A DNA stretch of 5,302 nucleotides from Bacteroidales bacterium (GTDB lineage: Bacteria > Bacteroidota > Bacteroidia > Bacteroidales > DTU049): assembly GCA_018432645.1 (NCBI GenBank), contig JAHDSP010000107.1, forward strand, positions 1 through 5,302, given 5' to 3'. Of this stretch, positions 5,057 through 5,302 are shown piece by piece (within the stretch, counting starts at the first letter, position 1; each line of letters begins with the position of its first letter). The position numbers and the translations under genes are program-made. Below the pieces are notes generated by a model that had not been told where the DNA came from, did not search any database, and was given only the letters and a program-made list of their open reading frames with translations.

Positions 5057-5302
5057 TTAAATTTTTTCTAATTTTACAGTAAAATGTCTCATAATAGGAG
5101 CTTCTTCTACAATACGATAACCGTGCTTTATTTGATCTCGTCTATTAAAGACAGATTTTACTACTTCACCTACATATCTCATATGATCATTAGAATATAC
5201 TCTTCTCGGTATAGTCAATCTCACGAGTTCTAGTGCTGGATAACGATCTTCTTTAGTTATAGGATCTCTATCTGCTAAAAGAGTACCGATTTCTACGCCA
5301 CG
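5057..5302 (-). CDS. tnaA: Tryptophanase, C-terminal 81 residues (partial, runs off right edge)
   Basis: Tryptophanase is a cytoplasmic PLP enzyme that splits L-tryptophan into indole, pyruvate and ammonia. The visible tail starts RGVEIGTLLADRDP and contains LVRLTIPRRVYSNDHM and MRHFTVKLEKI before a TAA at 5059-5057. The arginine of VRLTIPR (codon 5221-5219) aligns with the substrate-carboxylate-binding arginine of this family (Arg404 in Citrobacter tyrosine phenol-lyase). The histidine in MRHFTV (codon 5086-5084) aligns with His463 of E. coli TnaA, where tyrosine phenol-lyase has phenylalanine (RFFTA); that favours tryptophanase. The PLP-binding lysine lies outside the window. No hairpin terminator is seen in the 60 nt before tRNA-Gly. 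Confidence 0.88.
   Translation of the reverse strand, partial: RGVEIGTLLADRDPITKEDRYPALELVRLTIPRRVYSNDHMRYVGEVVKSVFNRRDQIKHGYRIVEEAPIMRHFTVKLEKI

Noticed and set aside
5057..5302. Tyrosine phenol-lyase instead of tryptophanase
   Set aside because: The tail reads MRHFTV, with the histidine found in tryptophanases, while tyrosine phenol-lyases have RFFTA at this place.

Overview
The window comes from a low-GC member of the Bacteroidota, inferred from three things in the sequence. The TonB is of the type common in that phylum, with a 'PPPPEQGIEIDLG' stretch after the membrane anchor. Several starts are preceded by TAnnTTTG boxes, the phylum's -7 promoter element. None of the starts has a Shine-Dalgarno sequence. 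Neither tRNA gene encodes a full CCA end. I cannot name the genus or species.

Left part (1-2007, all minus strand): an exbB-exbD-tonB operon read right to left, with gaps of 6 and 3 nt. It encodes an inner-membrane proton channel (ExbB/ExbD) and the periplasm-spanning TonB-like transducer that powers outer-membrane transport. Downstream, behind its own -7 box, is the first 46 nt of another minus-strand gene. It begins like a signal peptide and runs off the left edge.

Middle (2014-4744): an intergenic stretch with only 4 G/C in 74 bases separates exbB from a divergent plus-strand gene for a radical SAM protein with a cysteine-rich C-terminal domain (463 aa, substrate unknown). It converges tail to tail with a minus-strand multi-membrane-spanning protein of the O-antigen ligase/polymerase superfamily (422 aa). 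Their stop codons overlap by 4 nt, leaving no room for a terminator between them.

Right part (4752-5302, minus strand): a compact tRNA transcription unit made of a promoter, tRNA-Gly(GCC), a 4-nt spacer, tRNA-Leu(UAA) and a rho-independent terminator. The terminator's U-tract ends 7 nt before the start codon of the ligase-like gene. At the right edge is the last 81 codons of tryptophanase (tnaA), identified by the LVRLTIPRR and MRHFTVKL motifs.

The genes look mostly like core or housekeeping functions. I see no insertion sequence, CRISPR array, toxin-antitoxin pair or defence cassette, and no convincing undescribed system. The points most worth a second look are the substrate of the radical SAM protein, how the ligase-like gene is transcribed from behind a terminator, and the unusual glycine-rich linker of TonB.
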